Assembly (NCBI RefSeq): GCF_002302635.1
Contig: NZ_CP022387.1
Span: 558,001-622,000, forward strand
DNA length: 64,000 nucleotides
Direction of reading: 5' to 3'
Source of the DNA: Capnocytophaga stomatis
Lineage (GTDB): Bacteria; Bacteroidota; Bacteroidia; Flavobacteriales; Flavobacteriaceae
Shown here: piece by piece, positions 18,276-27,437 of the stretch
Numbering within the stretch: position 1 is the first letter of the stretch
Layout: each line of letters starts with the position of its first letter
Program-made: the position numbers and the translations under genes
The notes under the pieces: generated by a model
Seen by the model: only the letters and a program-made list of their open reading frames with translations
Told to the model about the DNA's origin: nothing
The model's database searches: none

Positions 18276-19373
18276 ATGTCAAATAATAAAGAAAATGCAC
18301 TACGACTTCCTGCCGAACTGCTATACGCACACGAATTAGAAGCCCTCAAAGCAGAAGACAAAAACGAAGAAAAACCCTTTGGCTGGCAACTATCGCCCAA
18401 AGCTGTGCTCAAATTCATAGTCGGAGGAAAGGCAAACGGCGTTGATATAACTCCTAAGTACATTGGGCACAATCGCTTAGTTGAAATTGCTATCGCCACT
18501 TTGCTCACTGACCGCTCTCTTTTGCTTATCGGTGAACCCGGAACTGCCAAATCTTGGCTTTCCGAAAACCTTACTGCTGCCATTTGTGGTGACTCCAACA
18601 AAGTAATTCAAGGAACGGCAGGCACCAGTGAAGAACACATTCGTTATTCGTGGAATTATGCAATGTTGCTGGCAAATGGTCCTTCTAATGAAGCTCTTAT
18701 TAAAAGCCCGATTTACAGAGCGATGGAAACAGGTTCCGTAGCCCGATTTGAAGAAATTTCACGATGTGCTTCAGAGGTTCAAGATGCCTTAATTTCAATT
18801 ATGTCCGAAAAAACAATTGCAATTCCCGAACTCGGCAAAGAACTTTCTGCCCAACGCGGATTTTCCATTATTGCCACAGCAAATACACGCGACCGAGGCG
18901 TAAACGAAATGTCTTCTGCCTTAAAAAGACGCTTCAATATCATCGTGTTACCTTCTCCGGCAACGCTCGAAACCGAAGTATCCATCGTTACAAAACGTGT
19001 TGCGGAAATCTCTAACAATTATCAACTAAAAGCAAGTTTGCCAACTAACGAAGCTATTGAAAAAATTGTTACTATCTTCCGAGAATTGAGAAAAGGAATG
19101 ACCTTGGATGAAAAACAAAAATTAAAATCTCCAAGTGGTGTTATCTCCACCGCAGAAGCTATATCACTCATCACCAACAGTATGGCTCTTGCCGGAAGTT
19201 TTGGAAGTGGTTCAGTAACAGATGAAGATTTAGCTTCAGGACTGCAAGGAGCTATCGTGAAAGATGAAGACAAAGACAAACTTGTTTGGAAAGAATATCT
19301 TGAAAATGTAATGAAAAAACGGGGTGCGTCGTGGCGAGAACTTTATAACCGATGTACAGAAATGAACGGGTAA
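18276..19373 (+). CDS. MoxR-family AAA+ ATPase (YehL-like)
   Basis: A 365-residue AAA+ ATPase of the MoxR clade. Walker A is GEPGTAKSW (residues 86-94), the Walker B region is ARFEEISRC, sensor 1 is in IIATANTRDRGVNEMSSALKRRFN with the arginine finger. MoxR ATPases act as chaperone-like remodelers, usually with a VWA-domain protein. The DUF5682 partner follows after 78 nt, and the SWIM and HEAT proteins lie 2.3 kb upstream; together they match the yehL-yehM-yehQ set of E. coli. The VWA gene is not seen. Confidence 0.92.
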   Translation: MSNNKENALRLPAELLYAHELEALKAEDKNEEKPFGWQLSPKAVLKFIVGGKANGVDITPKYIGHNRLVEIAIATLLTDRSLLLIGEPGTAKSWLSENLTAAICGDSNKVIQGTAGTSEEHIRYSWNYAMLLANGPSNEALIKSPIYRAMETGSVARFEEISRCASEVQDALISIMSEKTIAIPELGKELSAQRGFSIIATANTRDRGVNEMSSALKRRFNIIVLPSPATLETEVSIVTKRVAEISNNYQLKASLPTNEAIEKIVTIFRELRKGMTLDEKQKLKSPSGVISTAEAISLITNSMALAGSFGSGSVTDEDLASGLQGAIVKDEDKDKLVWKEYLENVMKKRGASWRELYNRCTEMNG

Positions 19374-19451
19374 AAACTGCTCTTTATTCAGAATTTTATA
19401 TTTTTTAAAAGAAAATTATTTTCAATTGTAAATCATAATAAGTAATTCAAT

Positions 19452-21731
19452 ATGAATACTTTTGGAGTTCGCCATTTGTCGCCTGGAGCTTCTTTTCATC
19501 TTCTGAAATTTTTGGAAAAACACAAGCCAAAATGCATTTTGATTGAAGGTCCGTCCGATGCTACAAATCTAATCTCACATATTGCCGAAAAAGGTGTGAA
19601 ACCGCCCATTGCGATGCTTGGTTACACTACAGAGTTGCCCATTGAAACTGTTTTGTATCCTTTTGCGAGTTATTCTCCCGAATATCAAGCCATTTGCTGG
19701 GGTGCAAAAAGAAAACTTGATGTGCGTTTTATTGACTTGCCTTCGGAAATTATGTTAAAACTCCGACAAGAACGCAATCAGGAAGAGGACAATGAAAAAA
19801 TCGCAAATTATTATTCTTTTCACAACGGATTATACGACCAACTCGCCAAACGCTACGAAGAAACAGATTATGAAAGTTACTGGGAGAGAAACTTTGAACA
19901 CAATTTAAATGAAGATATTTTTCGTCAGGGATTGGGCTATCAGTCTGAACAAATTCGGGAACTTGTCATAGAAAAAGAATATGAATCAGTTCCTTACGAT
20001 TTCTCCTACAATCTGATTCGGGAATCTTATATGAAGCGAGAAATTGAAAAAGCACTAACTTCATACAAACCCGAAGAAGTTGTTGTGATTGTTGGGGCGT
20101 ACCATCTGGCAGGTATCCATAGTGATTTGCCTGCTATGACTGATAATGAGCTTAAAAAGCTACCCCGAGCCACCTCCCAGCTTACTCTTATGCCCTACTC
20201 CTATTTGCGTTTGAGTAGCAGAACAGGCTACGGAGCAGGAAATAAAGCTCCGTATTACTTCGAGTTGATGTGGCAAGCTATGCAAAGTAATAATTTGCAG
20301 AATTTATCAGCTGTGTATCTTTCAAAAGTAGCGAAAGAACTCCGAGAAAAAGGTGACAATGCTTCGTCGGCGAGTGTTATCGAAGCTATCCGCTTGGCAA
20401 ATGCCTTAACTGCAATGCGTGGAGGCACAATGCCTGTTCTGAAGGATTTACACGATGCTGTAACCACGTGCTTTGGTGGCGGAGAATTATCTCCTGTTGC
20501 GGAAGCCATTAATAAAGTGGATATTGGAACAGCTATCGGAAGTCTGCCAGAAGGTATTAGTCAAACACCAGTACAGGAGAATATGAATCAGGAACTAAAA
20601 CGCCTGAAACTCACTCAGTACAAATCGGCTGTGGCTCAGGAATTAGCTCTTGACCTTCGTGAAAATCTGAAAGTAAAAACCAAAGAAGCTGCCTTTATTG
20701 ACCTGAATCGTTCTATTTTCTTGCATCGTTTAAGAGTTTTAGGAATTCTTTTTGCGGAAGAACAAAGAACATCACAAGATAGTGCCACTTGGGCTGAAAA
20801 ATGGATATTACAATGGTCTCCCGAAGTGGAAATCCAAATTGTGGAAGCTAACTTAAAAGGAGAAACCATTGAAATTGCAGCGGCTTTTCACTTAAAGGAA
20901 TTGCTAAACGAATCTGATGATATATCAGTTGTAGCAACCATTGTCCGACAAGCGTGCGAATGCCATCTAACAAGCCTATTTGAAAATGCTCTTAGCACAC
21001 TTCAGCGTTTACTTGTTGATTCAAACAGCTTTACGCAAATCGCAAATGCTGCACACGAATTGGCTGTACTGGTGCAATACGGTGACCTTCGGCAATTTGA
21101 TTTGGAGCCTCTGAAACCTATTCTCCAACAACTGTTTTTGAGAGCTTCTCTTTTGCTTGTAGATGCCTCATCTTGTGATGATAAAGCCTCAACAAATGTA
21201 CTACAAGCAATCAACACGATGGAATTTATTTCACAGCAACAATATGATTTGGTAGATGTTGAAACTTGGCAAAAAGAACTTTCACATCTTGCTTGGCGTG
21301 ATGATTTGAATGCTCGGCTTTCAGGAGTTGCTTTCTCCATTTTGTTAGAACACAACTTAGCTTCGGAAGAAGATTGTGCCAAGGAAGTTTCCAGAAGGCT
21401 TTCTCCAGGAATTCCAGCCGATTTGGGAGCAAGTTGGTTCGAAGGGCTTTCGGGCAGAAATCGTTATGCTTTGCTTTCAAGAGTGTCGCTTTGGAAAGAA
21501 CTTGACCTTTATGTACAACAATTGGATAATGATGAATTTCTCCGCTCGGTAGTATTTTTACGAAGAGCTTTTGCCGACTTTGAACCCAATCAGAAAAACA
21601 GCATTGCGGAACTTCTGGGCGACCTCTGGGGAACTGGTTCTGAAGCTACTGCCGAAGCTCTGCAAACCGAATTAACAGAAGATGAAACCTCAAAGCTGGA
21701 TGAGTTAAACGACTTCGACTTTGATTTTTAA
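19452..21731 (+). CDS. DUF5682 family protein (YehM-like)
   Basis: A 759-residue cytoplasmic protein found with MoxR ATPases. The N-terminal 230 residues carry GVRH (5-8), Glu32 in ILIEGPSD and GAYH (215-218): a first GxxH, an acidic residue and a second GxxH, which is the pattern of the TIKI/TraB/EreA superfamily of putative metal hydrolases. That assignment is my inference. The remaining 500 residues are mainly helical, with a Glu/Asp-rich tail. Its stop lies only 44 nt before sodA, which has its own promoter. Confidence 0.85.
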   Translation: MNTFGVRHLSPGASFHLLKFLEKHKPKCILIEGPSDATNLISHIAEKGVKPPIAMLGYTTELPIETVLYPFASYSPEYQAICWGAKRKLDVRFIDLPSEIMLKLRQERNQEEDNEKIANYYSFHNGLYDQLAKRYEETDYESYWERNFEHNLNEDIFRQGLGYQSEQIRELVIEKEYESVPYDFSYNLIRESYMKREIEKALTSYKPEEVVVIVGAYHLAGIHSDLPAMTDNELKKLPRATSQLTLMPYSYLRLSSRTGYGAGNKAPYYFELMWQAMQSNNLQNLSAVYLSKVAKELREKGDNASSASVIEAIRLANALTAMRGGTMPVLKDLHDAVTTCFGGGELSPVAEAINKVDIGTAIGSLPEGISQTPVQENMNQELKRLKLTQYKSAVAQELALDLRENLKVKTKEAAFIDLNRSIFLHRLRVLGILFAEEQRTSQDSATWAEKWILQWSPEVEIQIVEANLKGETIEIAAAFHLKELLNESDDISVVATIVRQACECHLTSLFENALSTLQRLLVDSNSFTQIANAAHELAVLVQYGDLRQFDLEPLKPILQQLFLRASLLLVDASSCDDKASTNVLQAINTMEFISQQQYDLVDVETWQKELSHLAWRDDLNARLSGVAFSILLEHNLASEEDCAKEVSRRLSPGIPADLGASWFEGLSGRNRYALLSRVSLWKELDLYVQQLDNDEFLRSVVFLRRAFADFEPNQKNSIAELLGDLWGTGSEATAEALQTELTEDETSKLDELNDFDFDF

Positions 21732-21750
21732 TTTTTTTATCCTATATTTG
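21721..21750 (+). promoter_or_regulatory. Promoter of the superoxide dismutase gene
   Basis: TTG at 21721-21723 (inside the end of the DUF5682 gene), a 19-nt spacer and a perfect TATATTTG at 21743-21750. Confidence 0.75.
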
Positions 21751-21775
21751 TACTCTAACTTAAAAGATTAAGACT

Positions 21776-22384
21776 ATGTCATTTACATTACCTAAATTAC
21801 CGTATGCTTATGATGCTTTGGAGCCTCACATCGATGCTCGTACAATGGAAATCCATCACACCAAACATCATAACGCTTACACAACTAACTTAAACACAGC
21901 TATTTCCGGCACAAATTTGGAAGAAAAAACCATTGAAGAAATCCTTGAAAATTTGGATATGAACAATGGTGCGGTACGTAATAACGGAGGCGGTTTTTAT
22001 AACCACAACCTATTTTGGGAAGTGATGTCTCCGGACGGAGGCGGAAAACCTACTGGGGATTTAGCTAAAGCCATTGACGAGAAATTCGGAAGTTTTGACG
22101 CTTTCAAGGAAGAATTTGCCAAAGCTGCGGCTACTCGTTTTGGTTCAGGATGGGCTTGGCTTTGTGTTCACAAAGGCGGAAAATTAGAAATTTGCTCTAC
22201 TCCAAACCAAGACAATCCTTTGATGCCTAATACAGGATGCGAAGGAAGACCAATCCTTGGGTTGGACGTTTGGGAACACGCTTATTATCTGAATTATCAG
22301 AATCGTCGTCCTGATTACATTCAAGCATTTTTTAATGTAATTAATTGGGAAAAAGTAGCCGAATTATTCGCTAAACACAAATAA
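21776..22384 (+). CDS. sodA: Superoxide dismutase, manganese type
   Basis: Converts superoxide to peroxide and oxygen in the cytoplasm. Metal ligands are His27 (EIHHTKHH), His in [11 protein letters not shown], and Asp and His in [16 protein letters not shown]. The Gln in NQDNPL together with Gly in NNGGGFYNH favours the manganese type over the iron type, though flavobacterial enzymes can be cambialistic. At 202 residues it is full length with no signal peptide. Own promoter and terminator, so monocistronic. Confidence 0.93.
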   Translation: MSFTLPKLPYAYDALEPHIDARTMEIHHTKHHNAYTTNLNTAISGTNLEEKTIEEILENLDMNNGAVRNNGGGFYNHNLFWEVMSPDGGGKPTGDLAKAIDEKFGSFDAFKEEFAKAAATRFGSGWAWLCVHKGGKLEICSTPNQDNPLMPNTGCEGRPILGLDVWEHAYYLNYQNRRPDYIQAFFNVINWEKVAELFAKHK

Positions 22385-22401
22385 TTCGAGAAATTATTAT
22401 C

Positions 22402-22440
22402 AAAAAAGCTCAAAAATCTACCGATTTTTGAGCTTTTTTA
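22402..22440. terminator. Bidirectional terminator between sodA and tamB
   Basis: AAAAAGCTCAAAAATC pairs perfectly with GATTTTTGAGCTTTTT around a 4-nt loop. Confidence 0.9.
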
Positions 22441-22463
22441 TTTTTCTGTTTTTTTTTCTTCTT

Positions 22464-25400
22464 TTAAGGCTTTTCTATGATTTTACCTCCTTTTCCAAAA
22501 ACTTTGTGTATCAATTCTTTAAAGGTACTAAAATCAACCGAATAAGTAATACCCGCCCCTTGCGTGTAACCGATTCTGTCCAATAAATATTGTTGCCATT
22601 CGTTCTCTCTGAAGAAGAATTTCGCTGTTAAGTTTCCTGTTTCCGTCAAACGAAGTACAACTTCGGCGTTTCCTGCCACAGCCGTTCGAGTTACTCCACC
22701 AACAGGAATTCCTACCTTAGCATTTACCGAAGCCCATTCTGTAATCTGTGTAGAAAAAGTGAAGCCCAAACGGTCACTATTATTTATTTCTGAAGCACTG
22801 TCTATCGTTCCGGCTTCGTACGAAACCCCTAAATTTAGTTTATTGTCTTCATCTGAAAGTAGCTGATTGAAAAGCCCCGCAGCTGTTTCAAACAAGTTAT
22901 GTGCAACCAAGCGATTATCCGTATTTCGCTCACTCATAAACGAACCTTGAGCCAATAACGAGAAAGCCTGCAATCGCTTACGGTCTTCATCTGCCATTCT
23001 GTAATTCAATTCGGAAACTAAACTCGGGTTACTATCCGGGAATGTGATATCAAATAGCGTTTCGGGTTGCATTAGTTCTCCTTCAAGTTTGATAATCACT
23101 TGTGTAGGAATTTTTCTGTTATATTGTGATGATTCCAACAACACTGACGGATTGGCATTCAAAGTATAAGCCGCTTTCAAATCACGCAAACTTGCCTTCA
23201 AAGGGTCACCACTCCAAGAAATAGAACCTCCGGGAAGAACTGTAAACCTTTTATCTATAATATTTTCAAATTTAAAATTGTAATAGCCTGAATATGTGAT
23301 AAAGTCACCCCACATATTAAATTTTCCGTTGGTATTGATTTCAATAAGAAGCGTTCCTTCCCCACGACCAACAAGATTGCTACCTGTTTTCTTATCCATA
23401 ATGATTTCAACCTCAGCGTTAGGCATCACATCCATATTGAACCTGAGTTCCAATCCTTTGACTGATTCCAAAGTGCGTTCTACCTTGATGTTTTTATTTC
23501 CCTTTTCAATAAAAGTTATGAATGAATCATCACCAACTCCTTCTGAATCAGGAAGCGGAATTTTAAACTGAGTGCCTTCCTCTGTTTTAGCATTTACCGA
23601 TATAACAAGCTCATCTATAGCTCCTTTAACGGTAGCTTCTCCTTGTATGAATCCTGTTCCGTAGAAAAGTGCATCGTCTGTGTATTTCGTATTTAAAACC
23701 AAAAATCGCTTTCCTTGAGATTTCAGTGTTAAATCAAAAAACCAATCGGATAATTTATTATGACGTATGGAACCATCAAACAAAGCTTGGGTTTTGAAAG
23801 CTGTATCGGTAAGTGTCCAATTTTCAAGCTCAAAAGTTTGATTATTGACTTTTATCTTTGCATTATCCTGAAAATCAGCATTCAAATTCAAATACGTGAT
23901 TCCCATTCCTCCTTTATGAATTGAAAGTTCTCCGTCCATTTTCGGATTTTCGATTTTCCCTTTTATATCAATCCCTCCTGAAAGCCAACCTCTTAAGTCG
24001 AATAAAATTCCTTCTGCAAACGGATTAAAAGGTGCTAAGTTAAAATCGTGAAATTTGGCTTTCAAATCCAATAAAGTTCCTTCTTTCCCGTCCAAATTTA
24101 TTTTTCCTCCCATTTGGAAACCTCGCGTTTTTCCATTAACAAAATGAGCGGAAACATCGAAGGACGATAAATCATCATTCCCGAAAATGCTCGCTTCCAA
24201 ATCACCATAATCGTATCCATTCAAACGAAAATACCGAATAAACAAATCAGATGACGGATAAAATAACTTACCTTTCTGAACCAGAGACAAATGCCCGTGC
24301 ATCGTTCCCCTCAAATCCAACCCTTTCATTTCGGGCGTAATTTTTTCCAGCGAAACGTTATTAGCTACAATATGAATGTTTTTGTAATCGTTTTTGGTTA
24401 CTATTCCACTCAAATTGATATGCTGATTGCGGTGAGCCATTCTGAAATTATCAATTTTGATAGTGTCAGCGGTACGATTGATGATAATTTTGTTTTGCTT
24501 ATCAGAATTATCTCGATTGATAAACCAAGCACTTTCTTTGAAATTGAATAAGGATTTCTTCAATCCAATTATGGATTCTTGTTTTTCGTTAAGTGTATGA
24601 TAGAAATTCAATTCGTAAACATCTTTCCCTGTGTCTCCTCCTTTGAATTCTGTTCGGAAGAAAAGCGTATCTTTAATTGTTGCGTTGATTAAGTTAAAAT
24701 CACTTATGGTGTACATTCCCAAATCCACTTTTTCTACCTCGAAGAAGGCATTGTAAAGCGGATTTTTATTATCAATTCGCAAATCAACATTATCTATCTG
24801 ATAATCATATGCATTAATATCAGGAGATTTTAATTGCATTTTAAAACTTCCTTCATCGGCAACTATTTTCCCTTTCAATATTGTATTTTTACCGATTTTG
24901 ACTTTAGGAACAAAAACCTCAATTATCTTGTTATATATGTTAAAATTAAAATCAATATACTGATTTTCAGTTATTTTATAAGGCTTATAATGTGCGTAAA
25001 TACTTCCAAAGGCATTCTGCAGAATTTTTTTAGCTTCTGCCATTTTGAATTTCCCTTCTACTTTTCCGCTGATAATATCGGGTGAATTGATAGTGATTTT
25101 CTTTACTCCTTCCTTTGAAATTGTGGAAGTTACCTCAAAATCATCAAAAGAAAATACATCGGCAGAATTGGTATATTGTGCATTTTTAAAGCTTATCGTA
25201 CCAACAATATCATCCAAATTATTTCCCTGAATATCAAAGACAATGCTTCCCTTCAGCTTTGAAATTGAATCCGATTCCATAAACTTGAGAGCGTGCAAAT
25301 CTGCTACGTCAATATTGGCTTGAAAATCAAATTTTGAATTATTCTTTGAAAAGTCCGCCAGACCACTAAAATTCATCTTCAGATTTATGTCATTGGCAGA

Positions 25401-26855
25401 AATTCTTCCGTTAAAAACCTTGTTTTTGAACTCTCCATCAACTGAAATATTTTTATAATCATATCCATTGTAATGAAATGATTCTGCTTTTCCGTATGCT
25501 TGCATTTTTAAAGAAGCCAAGTCAAATCCGCTTCCTTTTACAGTCATATGTGCGGTTAATTTACCAAAAGAACGGTCTGCAAGCAAAGCCCCGAAATCAA
25601 GCCCTTGCGTTGCTACCGTTCCCTTGTATATCATATCGTTAATATTTTCCAAATTGTCGAGCATTCCGTCAAGAGATGCATTTCCTTTGTTGGAACGTAA
25701 TTCCAAATTTGCCTCCAAAGCCGAAGTTGTGTATAAAAGGTCACCGTGAACCGAAAACATTTCCAGACGCTGCACTTCAGATGGGATATTTTGCCCCAAT
25801 TGCACAGGCATTAACGTCGCCAAATCATTGTAAATGGACTCCAAATAAACATCTTTTCCCTTTACAATAATTTTTTTCTGGTCATCAAGCAAATTTTTGA
25901 AATTAAAATTACCTTCGATAATGGTATTCTGATAAGCGATTTCGCCTTCAGATACTTTGAGGTCATTCAAAACCCCTTGAATTGATAAATTTTTAATATT
26001 CAGAGTTTTACCCACTCCAAATGCATTGTAAAAAGTATTCAAATCCGTAGTTTCCAAACTTGCTTTTGAAATCTTGGCATCAAAAAGAACCCTATTTTCA
26101 AAATCATCGAAACCATCTTCAGTAGGAAACAATTTTACATATCCTTCGAGTGATGATTTATCAGTTTCAAAAACTAAATTATCAACACTCATAAGTGAAT
26201 CTGTGAAAGCAAAATTTGTTTCTAAGTTTTTCACATACAGATTTTTATCATACACAAAATTGGCTTTTTGAACATCAAAAAACACCTCCGAATCAAGAAC
26301 TTTAAAATCTTTCAGGTTGATATTCAAATTTTCTACCTTAATAATAGAAGGGTCTTCTTTATTTTCGTCTGAAATGTAACAATTGCTATTTGTCAGATTA
26401 ACGGACTTGGCTTTCATTATAAAGCCCCCAGAGCTTGGCTTACCCGAATCGAACTTGGAAACAAAGACATCCAAATTGGAAATTGTGTCTCCCTTATGAG
26501 TTTTCATATTGAAAATCAATCCATCAGCTTCAACCTTTCCAAAGTACAAATTCCCTTCTGTAAGTTGCCTGAAATTCAAAATGGAAGTCTGCAACTCTTT
26601 CGCGGCGATTAAAGTATCTTTTTTGAAATCGTTGATTAGCAATTGTTTTACGGCTACATTTCCGTTAATTTTTAAATGTACTTTTTCTATTTGTATATCT
26701 ACATCGTAGTCTTTATTAAGCCAATTTACTACCTTTTTAGCTATAAACGTCTGAGTTACAGGTAAAGCCAAAAGCACAGCAATTACTCCCAAAATTAGGA
26801 GAGTAATCCATATAAATCGAAATAATATTTTACCAAATCTTTTGATTCTGAGCAT
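22464..26855 (-). CDS. tamB: TamB-like translocation and assembly module protein
   Basis: A giant 1463-residue AsmA/TamB-type protein that spans the periplasm from an inner-membrane anchor (about residues 10-35, ITLLILGVIAVLLALPV) and works with a BamA-family partner in outer-membrane biogenesis or lipid transfer. The body is repeated beta-strand units, as expected for a long hydrophobic groove. The conserved C-terminal domain (about 1050-1440) is recognisable from FNMWGDFITYSGYYNF and GGSISWSGDPLKASLRDL. The promoter lies just upstream. In Flavobacteriia this gene usually stands divergent from tsaD; here tsaD is 23 kb away. Confidence 0.93.
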   Translation of the reverse strand: MLRIKRFGKILFRFIWITLLILGVIAVLLALPVTQTFIAKKVVNWLNKDYDVDIQIEKVHLKINGNVAVKQLLINDFKKDTLIAAKELQTSILNFRQLTEGNLYFGKVEADGLIFNMKTHKGDTISNLDVFVSKFDSGKPSSGGFIMKAKSVNLTNSNCYISDENKEDPSIIKVENLNINLKDFKVLDSEVFFDVQKANFVYDKNLYVKNLETNFAFTDSLMSVDNLVFETDKSSLEGYVKLFPTEDGFDDFENRVLFDAKISKASLETTDLNTFYNAFGVGKTLNIKNLSIQGVLNDLKVSEGEIAYQNTIIEGNFNFKNLLDDQKKIIVKGKDVYLESIYNDLATLMPVQLGQNIPSEVQRLEMFSVHGDLLYTTSALEANLELRSNKGNASLDGMLDNLENINDMIYKGTVATQGLDFGALLADRSFGKLTAHMTVKGSGFDLASLKMQAYGKAESFHYNGYDYKNISVDGEFKNKVFNGRISANDINLKMNFSGLADFSKNNSKFDFQANIDVADLHALKFMESDSISKLKGSIVFDIQGNNLDDIVGTISFKNAQYTNSADVFSFDDFEVTSTISKEGVKKITINSPDIISGKVEGKFKMAEAKKILQNAFGSIYAHYKPYKITENQYIDFNFNIYNKIIEVFVPKVKIGKNTILKGKIVADEGSFKMQLKSPDINAYDYQIDNVDLRIDNKNPLYNAFFEVEKVDLGMYTISDFNLINATIKDTLFFRTEFKGGDTGKDVYELNFYHTLNEKQESIIGLKKSLFNFKESAWFINRDNSDKQNKIIINRTADTIKIDNFRMAHRNQHINLSGIVTKNDYKNIHIVANNVSLEKITPEMKGLDLRGTMHGHLSLVQKGKLFYPSSDLFIRYFRLNGYDYGDLEASIFGNDDLSSFDVSAHFVNGKTRGFQMGGKINLDGKEGTLLDLKAKFHDFNLAPFNPFAEGILFDLRGWLSGGIDIKGKIENPKMDGELSIHKGGMGITYLNLNADFQDNAKIKVNNQTFELENWTLTDTAFKTQALFDGSIRHNKLSDWFFDLTLKSQGKRFLVLNTKYTDDALFYGTGFIQGEATVKGAIDELVISVNAKTEEGTQFKIPLPDSEGVGDDSFITFIEKGNKNIKVERTLESVKGLELRFNMDVMPNAEVEIIMDKKTGSNLVGRGEGTLLIEINTNGKFNMWGDFITYSGYYNFKFENIIDKRFTVLPGGSISWSGDPLKASLRDLKAAYTLNANPSVLLESSQYNRKIPTQVIIKLEGELMQPETLFDITFPDSNPSLVSELNYRMADEDRKRLQAFSLLAQGSFMSERNTDNRLVAHNLFETAAGLFNQLLSDEDNKLNLGVSYEAGTIDSASEINNSDRLGFTFSTQITEWASVNAKVGIPVGGVTRTAVAGNAEVVLRLTETGNLTAKFFFRENEWQQYLLDRIGYTQGAGITYSVDFSTFKELIHKVFGKGGKIIEKP

Positions 26856-26891
26856 CAAAAATTTCTTTTATCAATTATGTGTTAGAGACCG

Positions 26892-26922
26892 CAAATTTAG
26901 ATTTATTCTTTAACAGGTACAA
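26892..26922 (-). promoter_or_regulatory. Promoter of tamB
   Basis: On the minus strand TTG (26922-26920), a 20-nt spacer and TAAATTTG (26899-26892), 36 nt before the ATG at 26855. Confidence 0.75.
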
Positions 26923-27259
26923 GTTTTTTTTTAAGTATTTGCAAATCTATTGATTAAGTTTTGAAATTTTTAAACCTTACAAGAAATTTGAATCCTCAGA
27001 TGTAGAATACATTTAAGTTGTTATCGTCAAAAAGTCACAGAACTTTGGTTTTATTGACACATTTCTGGAAGAATAATAAAAATTCACTTCAATTCAAGAT
27101 TTTGTTCTTTAATAAATTTTAAAATTTGTAAATCAGATATTTAGAACTTTTATGAATAAAAAAACAACAAAAAATAATGTAACAAATCATTTTCATAAAA
27201 GTTGATCCTTTTCCAGCTTATTAGTAAACAGAAAGACTCAAAAATATACAAGCGAAAAA
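26923..27259. other. AT-rich intergenic stretch without a recognisable gene
   Basis: About 340 bases between the tamB and first susC promoters. I see no open frame, RNA gene or clear hairpin. It is the left junction of the accessory block. Confidence 0.6.
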
Positions 27260-27290
27260 TTGGTTTTTAACTTTATATTTCGTACATTTG
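27260..27290 (+). promoter_or_regulatory. Promoter of glycan locus 1
   Basis: TTG at 27260-27262, a 20-nt spacer and TACATTTG at 27283-27290. Glycan locus 2 has the same boxes with the same spacing. The resulting leader of about 140 nt is rich in A and C and nearly free of G, then shares its last 20 or so bases (TTAATTTAAAGACGTAGAT) with locus 2. Confidence 0.8.
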
Positions 27291-27437
27291 TGCTCCTTAA
27301 TTTTTAAGGGTATAACAAAAAAACATCTAAAAAACTCAAAAATCACAAAAAAATACAACTAAAAAATATATTTAACAAAGAAATACGCAAAACAAAAACA
27401 CAAAAAAACAAAGAATTATTAATTTAAAGACGTAGAT

